A stretch of 64,000 nucleotides of DNA, taken from the NCBI GenBank assembly GCA_046330415.1, contig JAXLSW010000016.1, forward strand, positions 87,305-151,304, read 5' to 3'. The notes beneath the pieces are model-generated. The model did no database searches. It was given only the letters and a program-made list of their open reading frames with translations, and was not told the DNA's origin. Made by a program: the position numbers and the translations under genes. This document shows positions 22,954 to 30,232 of the stretch, piece by piece. Within the stretch, counting starts at the first letter, position 1. Each line of letters opens with the position of its first letter. This DNA is from RHKX01 sp046330415. GTDB lineage: Bacteria > Actinomycetota > Thermoleophilia > Solirubrobacterales > 70-9.

Positions 22954-24315
22954 GTGGGAACGTCAGTCATCGGTGGAGCGCTGCGTGCAGCGATCGCACT
23001 TGCAGCCTTGATCGCGGCGGGCTTCGCTCTGCTCACGGCCTCGGCCGGCGCCAACGCCACGGGCACCGGTGGCGAGCGCGCCCAGGGTGATCAGGCCGAC
23101 CCCGTCACCAACGGTGACTGCTTCTGGCTCGGCGCCTTCAGCGTCCGGCGCGGTCCCGACTACAACTTCGCCTTCCCCGACTACGGCGCCACCTACTGGA
23201 GCGCCCGCTACACGCTTCCCGCCGGCGCGACGATGCGCCTGAAGGGCAAGTTCCCGCACGCGCGCTACGAGTCGATGCACTCCTACGCCGTCGGTGGGAG
23301 CACGCCGCTGGATCACCTCGCCGACGTCGACACCGCTCCCGACAAGGGATCGACCAACCCGTTCCTGCCGGGTGCCGACCGGACGGCGAAGAAGCGTCGC
23401 TACACGATCACGATGTCGCCGACCACCCCGCCCGCCGCCGGTGAGCCGCGCGCCGCCAACACCGTCTACACGGAGAGCAGCGACCAGCAGCTCATCTACC
23501 GCGTCTACGTCCCCGACAAGGGCCGCGACTTCGCCGGCGACACCGGCCTGCCGAAGCCGGTGCTGACGCTCGCCGACGGCACCGTCCTCACCGGCCAGGC
23601 TCTCTGCGACGCGGTCGGCTCCGAGGGCCACGCCCTGTCGTCCTCGTCGCTGCCTCTGTCGGTCTACCTGACGCTGCGCGATCAGCCGAACCAGCCGTCG
23701 ACCTTCCCGGCGGTCAACCCGACTCGCTTCCGCGCCTACTACTCGACCGCGTTCACGCTCAAGTGCGTCTACCAGGGCGTCTGCGAGTCGAACCCGACGC
23801 GCGTCGGCGGCCAGTACTCGAACCTCGACGTCAACTACGTCGGCGGGTTCGTCAACCGCGAGTTCGGCCCGGTGCTCGTGCTGACGGGGAAGATGCCGAC
23901 GACCCCGGCGACCCTTAAGGGCGACGAGAAGATGAAGCGTGCCCAGCTCCGCTACTGGTCGATGTGCCAGAACGAGTCGCTGACGACGACCCGCGGCGCC
24001 GGCTGCCTGTTCGACGAGCAGGTGCCGCTGTCGAAGAACCGCCGCTACACGATCGTCTCCAGCCTCCCCGGCGATCGGCCCGACAACGCGCGCAAGAAGT
24101 GCGGCGTCGGCTACATCCCCTGGCCGGCCAACGGCGACGGCGCCGGGCATCCCAACGACGGGCTGCTGCTCGTCCGCAACATGCTCCCGTCGAAGTCGTT
24201 CCACCAGGCCGTCCAGGACACCAAGGTCCCCGGCGACGAGGCCGAGGTCATGGGCCCGTACCTGCCGCAGGGGAGCTACACGAGCGTGGAGCAGTTCGAA
24301 TCGCGTGGCTGCTGA
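22954..24315 (+). CDS. Secreted protein of unknown function
   Basis: A 453-residue exported protein; the signal peptide covers about residues 1-35 (AAIALAALIAAGFALLTASAGANA). The mature protein is rich in Tyr, Asp and Pro, with eight or so Cys (DCFWLGAF, LCDAVG, LKCVYQGVCESNP, MCQNES, GCLFDEQ, KKCGVGY, SRGC) suggesting disulfides. Segments such as YWSARYTLPAGATMRLKGKFPHARYESMHSYA look like the beta-sandwich pieces of DUF1214-type proteins, but I cannot assign the family. It is followed with an 11-nt overlap by an alpha/beta hydrolase and 3 kb later by a DUF1254/DUF1214 protein, so the three may act together outside the cell. Confidence 0.75.
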   Translation: MGTSVIGGALRAAIALAALIAAGFALLTASAGANATGTGGERAQGDQADPVTNGDCFWLGAFSVRRGPDYNFAFPDYGATYWSARYTLPAGATMRLKGKFPHARYESMHSYAVGGSTPLDHLADVDTAPDKGSTNPFLPGADRTAKKRRYTITMSPTTPPAAGEPRAANTVYTESSDQQLIYRVYVPDKGRDFAGDTGLPKPVLTLADGTVLTGQALCDAVGSEGHALSSSSLPLSVYLTLRDQPNQPSTFPAVNPTRFRAYYSTAFTLKCVYQGVCESNPTRVGGQYSNLDVNYVGGFVNREFGPVLVLTGKMPTTPATLKGDEKMKRAQLRYWSMCQNESLTTTRGAGCLFDEQVPLSKNRRYTIVSSLPGDRPDNARKKCGVGYIPWPANGDGAGHPNDGLLLVRNMLPSKSFHQAVQDTKVPGDEAEVMGPYLPQGSYTSVEQFESRGC

Positions 24316-26557
24316 GGGCGAGCTGAGCGGTGCGGGGCGGCGGCCGGTTGCGGTCGCCGCCACCACCGCCTTCGCCTGGAGCACCTTGGCGGCCTTGACG
24401 CTGGGAACCGGGGCGGCTCCCGCGGCCGCAGCGAAGCCGTCGCCAGATCCCGGCGCCATCGCCGGGCGGACGGTGATCGACAAGGGCGCGCTCGTCTACA
24501 CCGACTACCTCTACGACGCCTGGGGACCGAACCTTGACGGGGCCGGCAACGCGCCCGACTTCCCCTCCGCGCCCACCGCCTACACGAGCGGCGACTACCG
24601 CTACCCGGACGGCTCCCAGTACGCGGGCGACGCCGCCGACCTGCGCGAGCTCCGGCTCACCCTGACCGACAAGGGCCTCGAGGGCAGGGTCTCGCTGGAG
24701 ACGATGGCCGACCCCTCGGTGGCGATCGCCACCGTCGCCATCGACGCCGACGCCGACGCATCCACCGGCGCCGGCAACTGGCCCGACGGCGCCCGGCTCA
24801 CCACGCCCGGCGCCGACCTCATGGTCACCGCCTGGGGAGGGGGAGCCCGCCTCACCACCGCCTCCGGGCAGGTGCGCTCCATCCCCGGCGCCGCCAAGGC
24901 GGGCAAGCGCCGCTTCGACTTCACGATCCCCGCCAAGCTCCTCGGCAAGCTCGCCAAGAGTCCGCGCGCGTGGGCCGGCGTCGGCCTCGCGAGCGCCGAC
25001 GGCTCCGGCCACTATGCCGAGCCGCCCGCTCCCGGCACCGCCACCTCAACCGCTGTCTGGGACCTCGCCTTCCAGGGGAACGAGACCTACGAGGACCTCT
25101 CCTCCTGGGGGGATCAGCGCCAGGCGGCGGCGCTCGCCTCCGGTGATGTCGCGCCCTTCGCCGGGAAGCTGAAGACGAAGGCGATGCGCGAGGGCCGAAG
25201 CTCCGCGCCGAAGCTCCGGCCCGGCTACTACAACGCGATCCTGCGCTCCGCCGACGACTACGGCGAGGGCATCTCGACGCGCGAGGAGTCCCAGTTCGGC
25301 GGCGCCTCCCCCGAGTTCCTCGGCCACTACCAGCCCTACGGCCTCTACATCCCGCACGCCTTCAAGCCCGGCAAGAAGCTGCCGCTGCTCCTGGCGCTCC
25401 ACTCGCTGAGCCGCAACCACAACCAGTACGAGTCGACGACGCCGAACTTCCTCACCCAGCTCGGCGACGAGCGCAACAGCATCGTCGTCACCCCGCTCGC
25501 TCGCGGGACCGACACCTGGTACCTCGACTCCGGCTTCTCCGACACGCTCGAGGCCTGGGACGACGTCGGCTCCGGCATCGCCGGGATCGTCGTCGACCCC
25601 GACCGGACCAGCCTGATCGGCTACTCGATGGGCGGCTACGGCACCTACAAGCTCGGCCTGCTGATGCCCGACCGCTTCGCCCGCGCCGTCACCTACGTCG
25701 GCCCGCCCGCCTTCGCCGCCTGGTTCCCGCCCGGCCTCTACGTCCCCGACCCCGCCTACCGGTACTCCTCGCTGACCAACCCGCTCGTCCCCAACGCCCT
25801 CAACCTCCCCTACGAGATCAACGCGGGCGGGCAGGACGCGCTCGTGTTCCCGAGCGGGACGAAGGCGCAGGCGGCGAGCTTCGCGTCGGCCGGCGATCAG
25901 TACCGCTTCTACTTCCACCCCGACGCCACGCACTACACCTTCGCGATCGACGACACCTGGACCCACACCCAGCAGTGGCTCGCCGGCCATCGCCGCATCG
26001 TCAACCCGCGACGGGTCCGCTACGTCCGCATCCCCGCCTTCGATCTGCCCGATCACGACCTGCGCTTCGACAGCGCCTACTGGGCGAGCGGGATCGAGCT
26101 GCGGGATGCGACGGCTCCCGACGCGAGCGGCTCGATCGACGCCACGGCGCTGCCGCTCGCCGAGCCCTCGGGGGCGATCGTCGACGAGGGCACGACCGAG
26201 ATCCCGGCCGGGCAGTCGGGCAGCACCGCCGCGACGGTGACCGGCCAGCACCTCGTGGCGGGCGGCAAGCCGAAGCTCTCCAACGGGTTCGAGGCGACGC
26301 TCGCCAACATCGGCGCGGCGACGCTCGACGCCAAGCGCATGGGGCTCGACCTCGGGCGCACGGTGAAGGGGAAGCTGAGCGGCGACGGGGAGACCACGCT
26401 GCGGTTGCGGGTCCCCAAGAGCGCGCCGACGCTTGGCGCGAAGCTCGACGGCCACTCGGTCGCGACGCGACGCGACGGCAAGGACCTCGTCCTCGATCTG
26501 AAGCTCGACCCGGGGACCGAGCACCGCCTCGAGATCGTCCCCCGGAAGCGGAAATAG
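24305..26557 (+). CDS. Secreted alpha/beta hydrolase (PHB-depolymerase/esterase-like) with carbohydrate-binding-like N-domain
   Basis: A 750-residue exported protein. After a signal peptide (about 15-43, ending AAPAAAA) comes a beta-sandwich region (about 45-250) with IDADADASTGAGNWPDGARLTTPG, resembling DOMON/CBM9-type ligand-binding folds. Next is an alpha/beta-hydrolase domain (about 340-560) with nucleophile S441 in GYSMGGYG, a likely Asp in NAGGQDALV and His in PDATHYTFA; LLALHSLSRNHNQYE forms the oxyanion side. A final beta-type region ends in the basic tail RKRK. It probably hydrolyses an ester or peptide polymer outside the cell. GTG 24305 overlaps the upstream gene by 11 nt. Its TAG stop is part of the next gene's TAGACT promoter element. 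Confidence 0.82.
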   Translation: MAAEGELSGAGRRPVAVAATTAFAWSTLAALTLGTGAAPAAAAKPSPDPGAIAGRTVIDKGALVYTDYLYDAWGPNLDGAGNAPDFPSAPTAYTSGDYRYPDGSQYAGDAADLRELRLTLTDKGLEGRVSLETMADPSVAIATVAIDADADASTGAGNWPDGARLTTPGADLMVTAWGGGARLTTASGQVRSIPGAAKAGKRRFDFTIPAKLLGKLAKSPRAWAGVGLASADGSGHYAEPPAPGTATSTAVWDLAFQGNETYEDLSSWGDQRQAAALASGDVAPFAGKLKTKAMREGRSSAPKLRPGYYNAILRSADDYGEGISTREESQFGGASPEFLGHYQPYGLYIPHAFKPGKKLPLLLALHSLSRNHNQYESTTPNFLTQLGDERNSIVVTPLARGTDTWYLDSGFSDTLEAWDDVGSGIAGIVVDPDRTSLIGYSMGGYGTYKLGLLMPDRFARAVTYVGPPAFAAWFPPGLYVPDPAYRYSSLTNPLVPNALNLPYEINAGGQDALVFPSGTKAQAASFASAGDQYRFYFHPDATHYTFAIDDTWTHTQQWLAGHRRIVNPRRVRYVRIPAFDLPDHDLRFDSAYWASGIELRDATAPDASGSIDATALPLAEPSGAIVDEGTTEIPAGQSGSTAATVTGQHLVAGGKPKLSNGFEATLANIGAATLDAKRMGLDLGRTVKGKLSGDGETTLRLRVPKSAPTLGAKLDGHSVATRRDGKDLVLDLKLDPGTEHRLEIVPRKRK

Positions 26558-26560
26558 ACT
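26555..26560 (+). promoter_or_regulatory. -10-like TAGACT overlapping a stop codon
   Basis: The TAG stop of the hydrolase gene (26555-26557) is the first half of TAGACT, 6 nt before ATG 26567. Translation of the upstream gene therefore runs into the tetR promoter. Confidence 0.5.
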
Positions 26561-26566
26561 CGCGGT

Positions 26567-27250
26567 ATGGCCGAGGAAGCCTCGACCGCCTGGCAGGCGG
26601 ACCCACTTCCGAGGGGGCGCCACAAGCTCTCCCGCGACGCCGTGCGCGCCTCCCAGCGCGAGCGCCTGCTCGGGGCGATGGCGGAGGTCGTCAGCGCCGA
26701 GGGCTACGAGGCGACGACCGTGCCCAAGGTGGTCGCGGCGGCGCGCGTCTCCACGAACGCCTTCTACGAGCAGTTCAAGGACAAGGCGGACTGCTTCATC
26801 GCGCTCTGCGAGATGGCCGGTGACGCCCTGTTCACCGAGATGGCGTCCTTCGCCGACGCGCCGGACTGGCTCACCTCCCTCGACAGGGGGATGGACTTCT
26901 ACCTGCGCTGGTGGCAGCAGCAGCCCGCGCTCACCCGCGCCTACATGATCGAGATGCCCGCGGCCGGTCGCCGCGCCCAGGACGAGCGCGATCGCCAGCA
27001 CGAGCGCTTCCTCGAAGTCGTCCGCTACCTCGCCGAGTGGGCGCGGAAGACCGATGAGGGCCTGCCGCCGGTGAACCAGATGGCGCTCGACGCCGCCGTC
27101 GACGCACCCACCGACCTCGTCGGCCGCGAGCTGCGGGCCGGCCGGCTCGAGCAGCTCCACGAGCTCAAGGACGAGCTCTCGGCGCTCCTGATCAGGCTGA
27201 TCGCCGACGACTCCTGGGTGGCGAAGCACGCCGAGCGCACCGGCTCCTGA
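26567..27250 (+). CDS. TetR/AcrR-family transcriptional regulator
   Basis: A 227-residue regulator. The DNA-binding N-terminal domain is clear: REVLLGAMAEVV-like ERLLGAMAEVVSAEGYEATT, VPKVVAAARVSTNAFYEQFKDKADCF (helix-turn-helix, about 38-80). The all-helical ligand domain follows (FYLRWWQQQPALTRAYMIEMPAAGRRAQDERD, typical of TetR_C_27/33 groups). It lies between the hydrolase and the DUF1254 gene, so it likely regulates the secreted block. The start codon has TAGACT 6 nt upstream, consistent with a leaderless mRNA. Confidence 0.93.
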   Translation: MAEEASTAWQADPLPRGRHKLSRDAVRASQRERLLGAMAEVVSAEGYEATTVPKVVAAARVSTNAFYEQFKDKADCFIALCEMAGDALFTEMASFADAPDWLTSLDRGMDFYLRWWQQQPALTRAYMIEMPAAGRRAQDERDRQHERFLEVVRYLAEWARKTDEGLPPVNQMALDAAVDAPTDLVGRELRAGRLEQLHELKDELSALLIRLIADDSWVAKHAERTGS

Positions 27251-27337
27251 GCGGACCGGCGCATCTTTGAAGAAAGCTGCTTATTCTTCTCTTCGAGAGT
27301 TGAGAGATGCCGGGAGCCCCGGCGAAGGAGAGTGAGA

Positions 27338-28846
27338 ATGAGAGCCCTCGGTCGAGTCGCCACGTTCGCGGTCGCGGTCGCCGTCCTGCTGCCGCTCGGC
27401 GCTGCCGGGGGTGCCGTCGCGAAGAAGGACCGTCCGGCCCGTCCCTCCGTGGCGAAGTGCGCGCTCGGTGAGCTGCCCAAGCCGCTGCGCGACACGGTCC
27501 CCACCGGGATCGCTCAGGCCGAGCGGCGCTTCATCCGCAACCAGGGCCTGAGCGGCGCCGAGGCCGACCGCGCCGGGCGCCTCTTCGCCTCGAGCGAGAC
27601 CGCCTACCTCTACGGCATGCCCGCGGTCCTGACCAAGCTGACGGTGCAGCGTTGGGGCGCGAACATCCTGATCGGCGTCGGCCGGCTCGCGACGCCGGAG
27701 TCGCGCACGGTCGTCTCCCCCAACAACGACACGCTCTACTCCGTCGCCAACGTCGACCTGAGCTCGGGCCCCGTCGTCATCCAGGCGCCCGCCACCCAGG
27801 GCCGCTACTCGGTCGTCCAGCTCATGGACGCCTACACGAACTCCTTCGCCTACATCGGCTCCGGCTCCTCGCGCGACTCGGCCCAGACGATCGCGCTCGT
27901 GCCGCCGGGCTGGCAGGGGGACGTCCCCGGCGCGCAGATCGTCCACAGCCCGACGAACACCGTCTGGTACCTGGGCCGCACGCTCGTCGACGGCGAGAGC
28001 GACCTGACCGCCGCGACCGACCTGATGAAGCAGTACTCGCTGACGTCACTCGCCAACTGGAACAACGGCCAGCGCCGTCAGGAGGTCGTCGTCAACGGCG
28101 CCACCGCTCAGCAGCCGGTGGTCGCGCCGCAGGGCCCGGCCTTCTTCGACGCGATGAGCCAGCGCCTCGCCTCCGACCCGCCGCCGGTCGAGGACGCGTG
28201 CGCGCTGAAGGCGTTCGCGGTGGCCGGGATCACCGCCGGCGCGACGCCCTCGGCGAGCGCCGATCCGCTCGTGCAGGCCGCGCTGACGGCGGCGTGGCAG
28301 GCCGGCGACCGGCTCGTCGACAAGTCCTACGACAAGATCCAGTCCGAGAGCCGCGAGGAGCACGACGGCTGGTCGTTCTCGCGGCCCGACGCCGGTGACT
28401 TCGGCCAGGACTTCGCCTACCGCGCGACGGTGGCCAGCGCCGGGCTCGCGTCCAACATCCGCAGCGAGGCCTTCTACCCGCAGGCCCACGTCGACTCCGA
28501 GGGCAGGCCGCTGAAGGGCACGCGCGACTACGTGGTCAAGTTCGCCGCGGGTGAGCTGCCGCCGGTGCGGGCCTTCTGGTCCATGACGATGTACGACAGC
28601 GAGCACTGGCTCGTCGACAACCCGATCGGCCGCTACGCGGTCGGCGACCGCACCGACGGTCTGATTTACAGCAAGGGCGGCTCGCTGAAGATCTACATCT
28701 CCCACGACGCGCCCGCCGGCAACAAGGCCGCCAACTGGCTGCCCTCGCCGGAGGGCTCCTTCCAGCTCAACCTGCGCCTGTATGAGCCGCAGCCCTCCGC
28801 CTACTCGGGAGGTTGGGAGCCGCCGAAGGTGATGCGCGTCGGGTAG
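27338..28846 (+). CDS. Secreted DUF1254/DUF1214 protein
   Basis: A 502-residue exported protein: a signal peptide (1-30, ending GGAVA), a DUF1254 domain (about 85-230: SSETAYLYGMPAVLTKLTV, VVSPNNDTLYSVANVDLSSGPVVIQAPATQGRYSVVQLMDAYTNSFAYIG) and a DUF1214 domain (about 370-495: LPPVRAFWSMTMYDSEHWLVDNPIGRYAVGDRT, LKIYISHDAPAGNKAANWLPSPEGSFQLNLRLYEP). The pair of domains always co-occurs; no enzymatic role is firmly established. ATG 27338 has a strong Shine-Dalgarno (GAAGGAGAG) 6 nt away. It has its own leader after tetR. Confidence 0.93.
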   Translation: MRALGRVATFAVAVAVLLPLGAAGGAVAKKDRPARPSVAKCALGELPKPLRDTVPTGIAQAERRFIRNQGLSGAEADRAGRLFASSETAYLYGMPAVLTKLTVQRWGANILIGVGRLATPESRTVVSPNNDTLYSVANVDLSSGPVVIQAPATQGRYSVVQLMDAYTNSFAYIGSGSSRDSAQTIALVPPGWQGDVPGAQIVHSPTNTVWYLGRTLVDGESDLTAATDLMKQYSLTSLANWNNGQRRQEVVVNGATAQQPVVAPQGPAFFDAMSQRLASDPPPVEDACALKAFAVAGITAGATPSASADPLVQAALTAAWQAGDRLVDKSYDKIQSESREEHDGWSFSRPDAGDFGQDFAYRATVASAGLASNIRSEAFYPQAHVDSEGRPLKGTRDYVVKFAAGELPPVRAFWSMTMYDSEHWLVDNPIGRYAVGDRTDGLIYSKGGSLKIYISHDAPAGNKAANWLPSPEGSFQLNLRLYEPQPSAYSGGWEPPKVMRVG

Positions 28847-28858
28847 GTGAGGACCGGC

Positions 28859-29659
28859 CTAGCGGCCGAAGCCCTCGCCGCCGGTCTCGACGACCGGGTG
28901 CGCGGCCTGAAGGTCGAGCTCGGCCGTGATCCGGCCGACGCCGACGCCACCGCTCGGGCCGCTCCCCTTGCCGGGCTCGATGCCGCCGGAGTCGCCGCCG
29001 CGGCCGCCGTTGCCCTTGCCGCCCTTGTCACCCTGACCGCCGCCGTCGTTCTTGCCGCCCTTGTCACCCTGACCGCCGGAGCCGCCGCCGTTTCCGTTGC
29101 CGGAGGACTTGCCGGGTGAGCCGCCGGAGCCGGGGCAGCGCAGCGTGTAGACGCTGTCGGCGATCGTGCCGGGCTTGGTGTCGGAGTGGTTCCAGCTCAG
29201 GTGGAGGTGGTTGCCGCGGCCATGGCCGGCGTCGCCGTCGTAGCCGACCCAGCGGAACGGTGCGACCGGATGGTCCTGGCTCGGCTCCGCCATGCGGGCG
29301 AGGGCGTCGATGTCGTTCCAGGTGCCGCCGGCGGCGGTGTTGGGCACGATGTCCAGCGCGAGGCCCATCGGGTGCTCGCCGTTGGCCGCGTGGACGGGGT
29401 CGCCCGAGTAGCCGTCGGTGATGAAGATCTTGAAGCGCTTCTGCAGGTACTTGATGTCGTTGAGCAGGCGCCGGTCGATGCGCTCCCCCGGGAAGCCGGG
29501 GATCGGGACGATCTTGCCGCCGCCGGTCGTCAGGCAGACGTTGCGGTCGATCTTCTGGCTCGACATCTTCGCCTGCGAGGGGATCGCGAGCACGAGGCAA
29601 AGCGCCGCGGCGGCCAGCACGGTCAGGAAGAGGAACTTGTCGAGGCGCGTTGAATTCAT
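28859..29659 (-). CDS. Secreted M15-like (D-Ala-D-Ala carboxypeptidase-type) protein with Gly-rich tail
   Basis: A 266-residue exported protein with an N-terminal signal anchor (about 6-28). The domain at about 40-175 has zinc-peptidase-like elements of the M15/VanY type: FITDGYSGDPVHAANGEHPMGLALDIVP (His and Asp ligands) and GRGNHLHLSW (His). The C-terminal ~90 residues are Gly/Lys/Asp-rich low complexity (GNGGGSGGQGDKGGKNDGGG). Members trim peptidoglycan side chains, but I cannot confirm activity. The start chosen is ATG 29659 (MNSTRLDKFLF); an in-frame TTG at 29743 only adds non-signal sequence. It is convergent with the DUF1254 gene. Confidence 0.78.
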   Translation of the reverse strand: MNSTRLDKFLFLTVLAAAALCLVLAIPSQAKMSSQKIDRNVCLTTGGGKIVPIPGFPGERIDRRLLNDIKYLQKRFKIFITDGYSGDPVHAANGEHPMGLALDIVPNTAAGGTWNDIDALARMAEPSQDHPVAPFRWVGYDGDAGHGRGNHLHLSWNHSDTKPGTIADSVYTLRCPGSGGSPGKSSGNGNGGGSGGQGDKGGKNDGGGQGDKGGKGNGGRGGDSGGIEPGKGSGPSGGVGVGRITAELDLQAAHPVVETGGEGFGR

Positions 29660-29787
29660 CCCGCTCGGGCCTTGCGTCGGAGGGCTCCGCTGTCCCCTTG
29701 AACGAGGCCGGACAGCCTGGACACGCGCTTGGAGGACATGCAAGACGTCTTTCGTGGGGTCCGGAGCCGTGGGTGGGTCGGGTCGGC

Positions 29788-29793
29788 TAGGAT
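29788..29793 (+). promoter_or_regulatory. -10-like TAGGAT of the SRP RNA
   Basis: TAGGAT is followed 7 nt later by GGACCGTG, which is the predicted 5' end of the RNA. The hexamer has the same form as the one preceding leaderless genes, here with an RNA start, which calibrates the motif as a -10. Confidence 0.6.
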
Positions 29794-29800
29794 CCCCCGC

Positions 29801-30027
29801 GGACCGTGCTGAGCGGGGAGGTAGCGGAACCCTGTACCCGCAATCCGCTCTAGCGGGGCTGAACGTTTGCCTGAGGATCCGGCCTTCGGGGCCAGTACGC
29901 CGCAGGCGGTGTTGACGGCCAGGTCCCGCGCGATGCAGGCCCCCGAACCAGGTCAGGTCCGGAAGGAAGCAGCCTTAAGGGTCAGCCGGTAAGCGCCGCG
30001 GATCAGCCTGACCTGAGCTAGCCACGG
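29801..30027 (+). ncRNA. ffs: Signal recognition particle RNA, large (Alu-containing) type
   Basis: The conserved S-domain tip is present at about 29951-29975: GGTCAGGTCCGGAAGGAAGC. About 150 nt of upstream sequence (GCGGAACCCTGTACCCGCAA) resembles the Alu domain of Gram-positive large SRP RNAs. The ends pair (CCGTG 29804-29808 with CACGG 30023-30027). The RNA binds Ffh and targets ribosome-nascent chains to the membrane. The 3' boundary is approximate. In many Gram-positive genomes this gene sits beside dnaX; here 4.8 kb of other genes intervene. Confidence 0.88.
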
Positions 30028-30042
30028 CGGGCACGCCCGGGG

Positions 30043-30065
30043 GCTTGTCTTTCGAAGGCAAGCCG
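30043..30065 (+). terminator. Stem after SRP RNA
   Basis: GGCTTG / CAAGCC (about 30043-30065, loop TCTTTCGAAGG) follows the RNA. There is no long T-run, so intrinsic termination is only likely. Confidence 0.4.
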
Positions 30066-30069
30066 CACG

Positions 30070-30177
30070 GTCCTGCGCGGATTTGGGCTCGCCAGCTCGT
30101 CGTCATCGGCGGCCTTGTGGCCGGAGGCCACGGCGGCCACCTCTTCCTAGATCTGGCGGCCCAAATCCACGCAGGAC
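30070..30177. repeat. Long inverted repeat with nested hairpin
   Basis: The left arm 30070-30095 (GTCCTGCGCGGATTTGGGC, then TCGCCAG) is nearly perfectly complementary to the right arm 30153-30177 (CTGGCGGCCCAAATCCACGC, then AGGAC): 25-26 bp with two mismatches/one gap. The loop of about 57 nt contains GTGGCCGGAGGCCAC, a second hairpin. It lies between the SRP RNA and the gene at 30233. It might be a strong terminator, a MITE-like remnant or a structured leader. Confidence 0.8.
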
Positions 30178-30218
30178 GGACCCCCGCGAAATGGGTGGTC
30201 AGCGGCCCTTGGCTGGGT

Positions 30219-30224
30219 TAGGCT
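30219..30224 (+). promoter_or_regulatory. -10-like TAGGCT, supports GTG 30233
   Basis: TAGGCT lies 8 nt before GTG 30233. No Shine-Dalgarno is near either GTG 30233 or ATG 30191, so this motif favours the GTG. Confidence 0.5.
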
Positions 30225-30232
30225 CGGCTTCA

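Noticed and set aside
25046..27229. Minus-strand frame of 727 codons across hydrolase and tetR
   Set aside because: Arg/Gly/Val-rich, no domains; antisense shadow of well-supported plus-strand genes in very GC-rich DNA.
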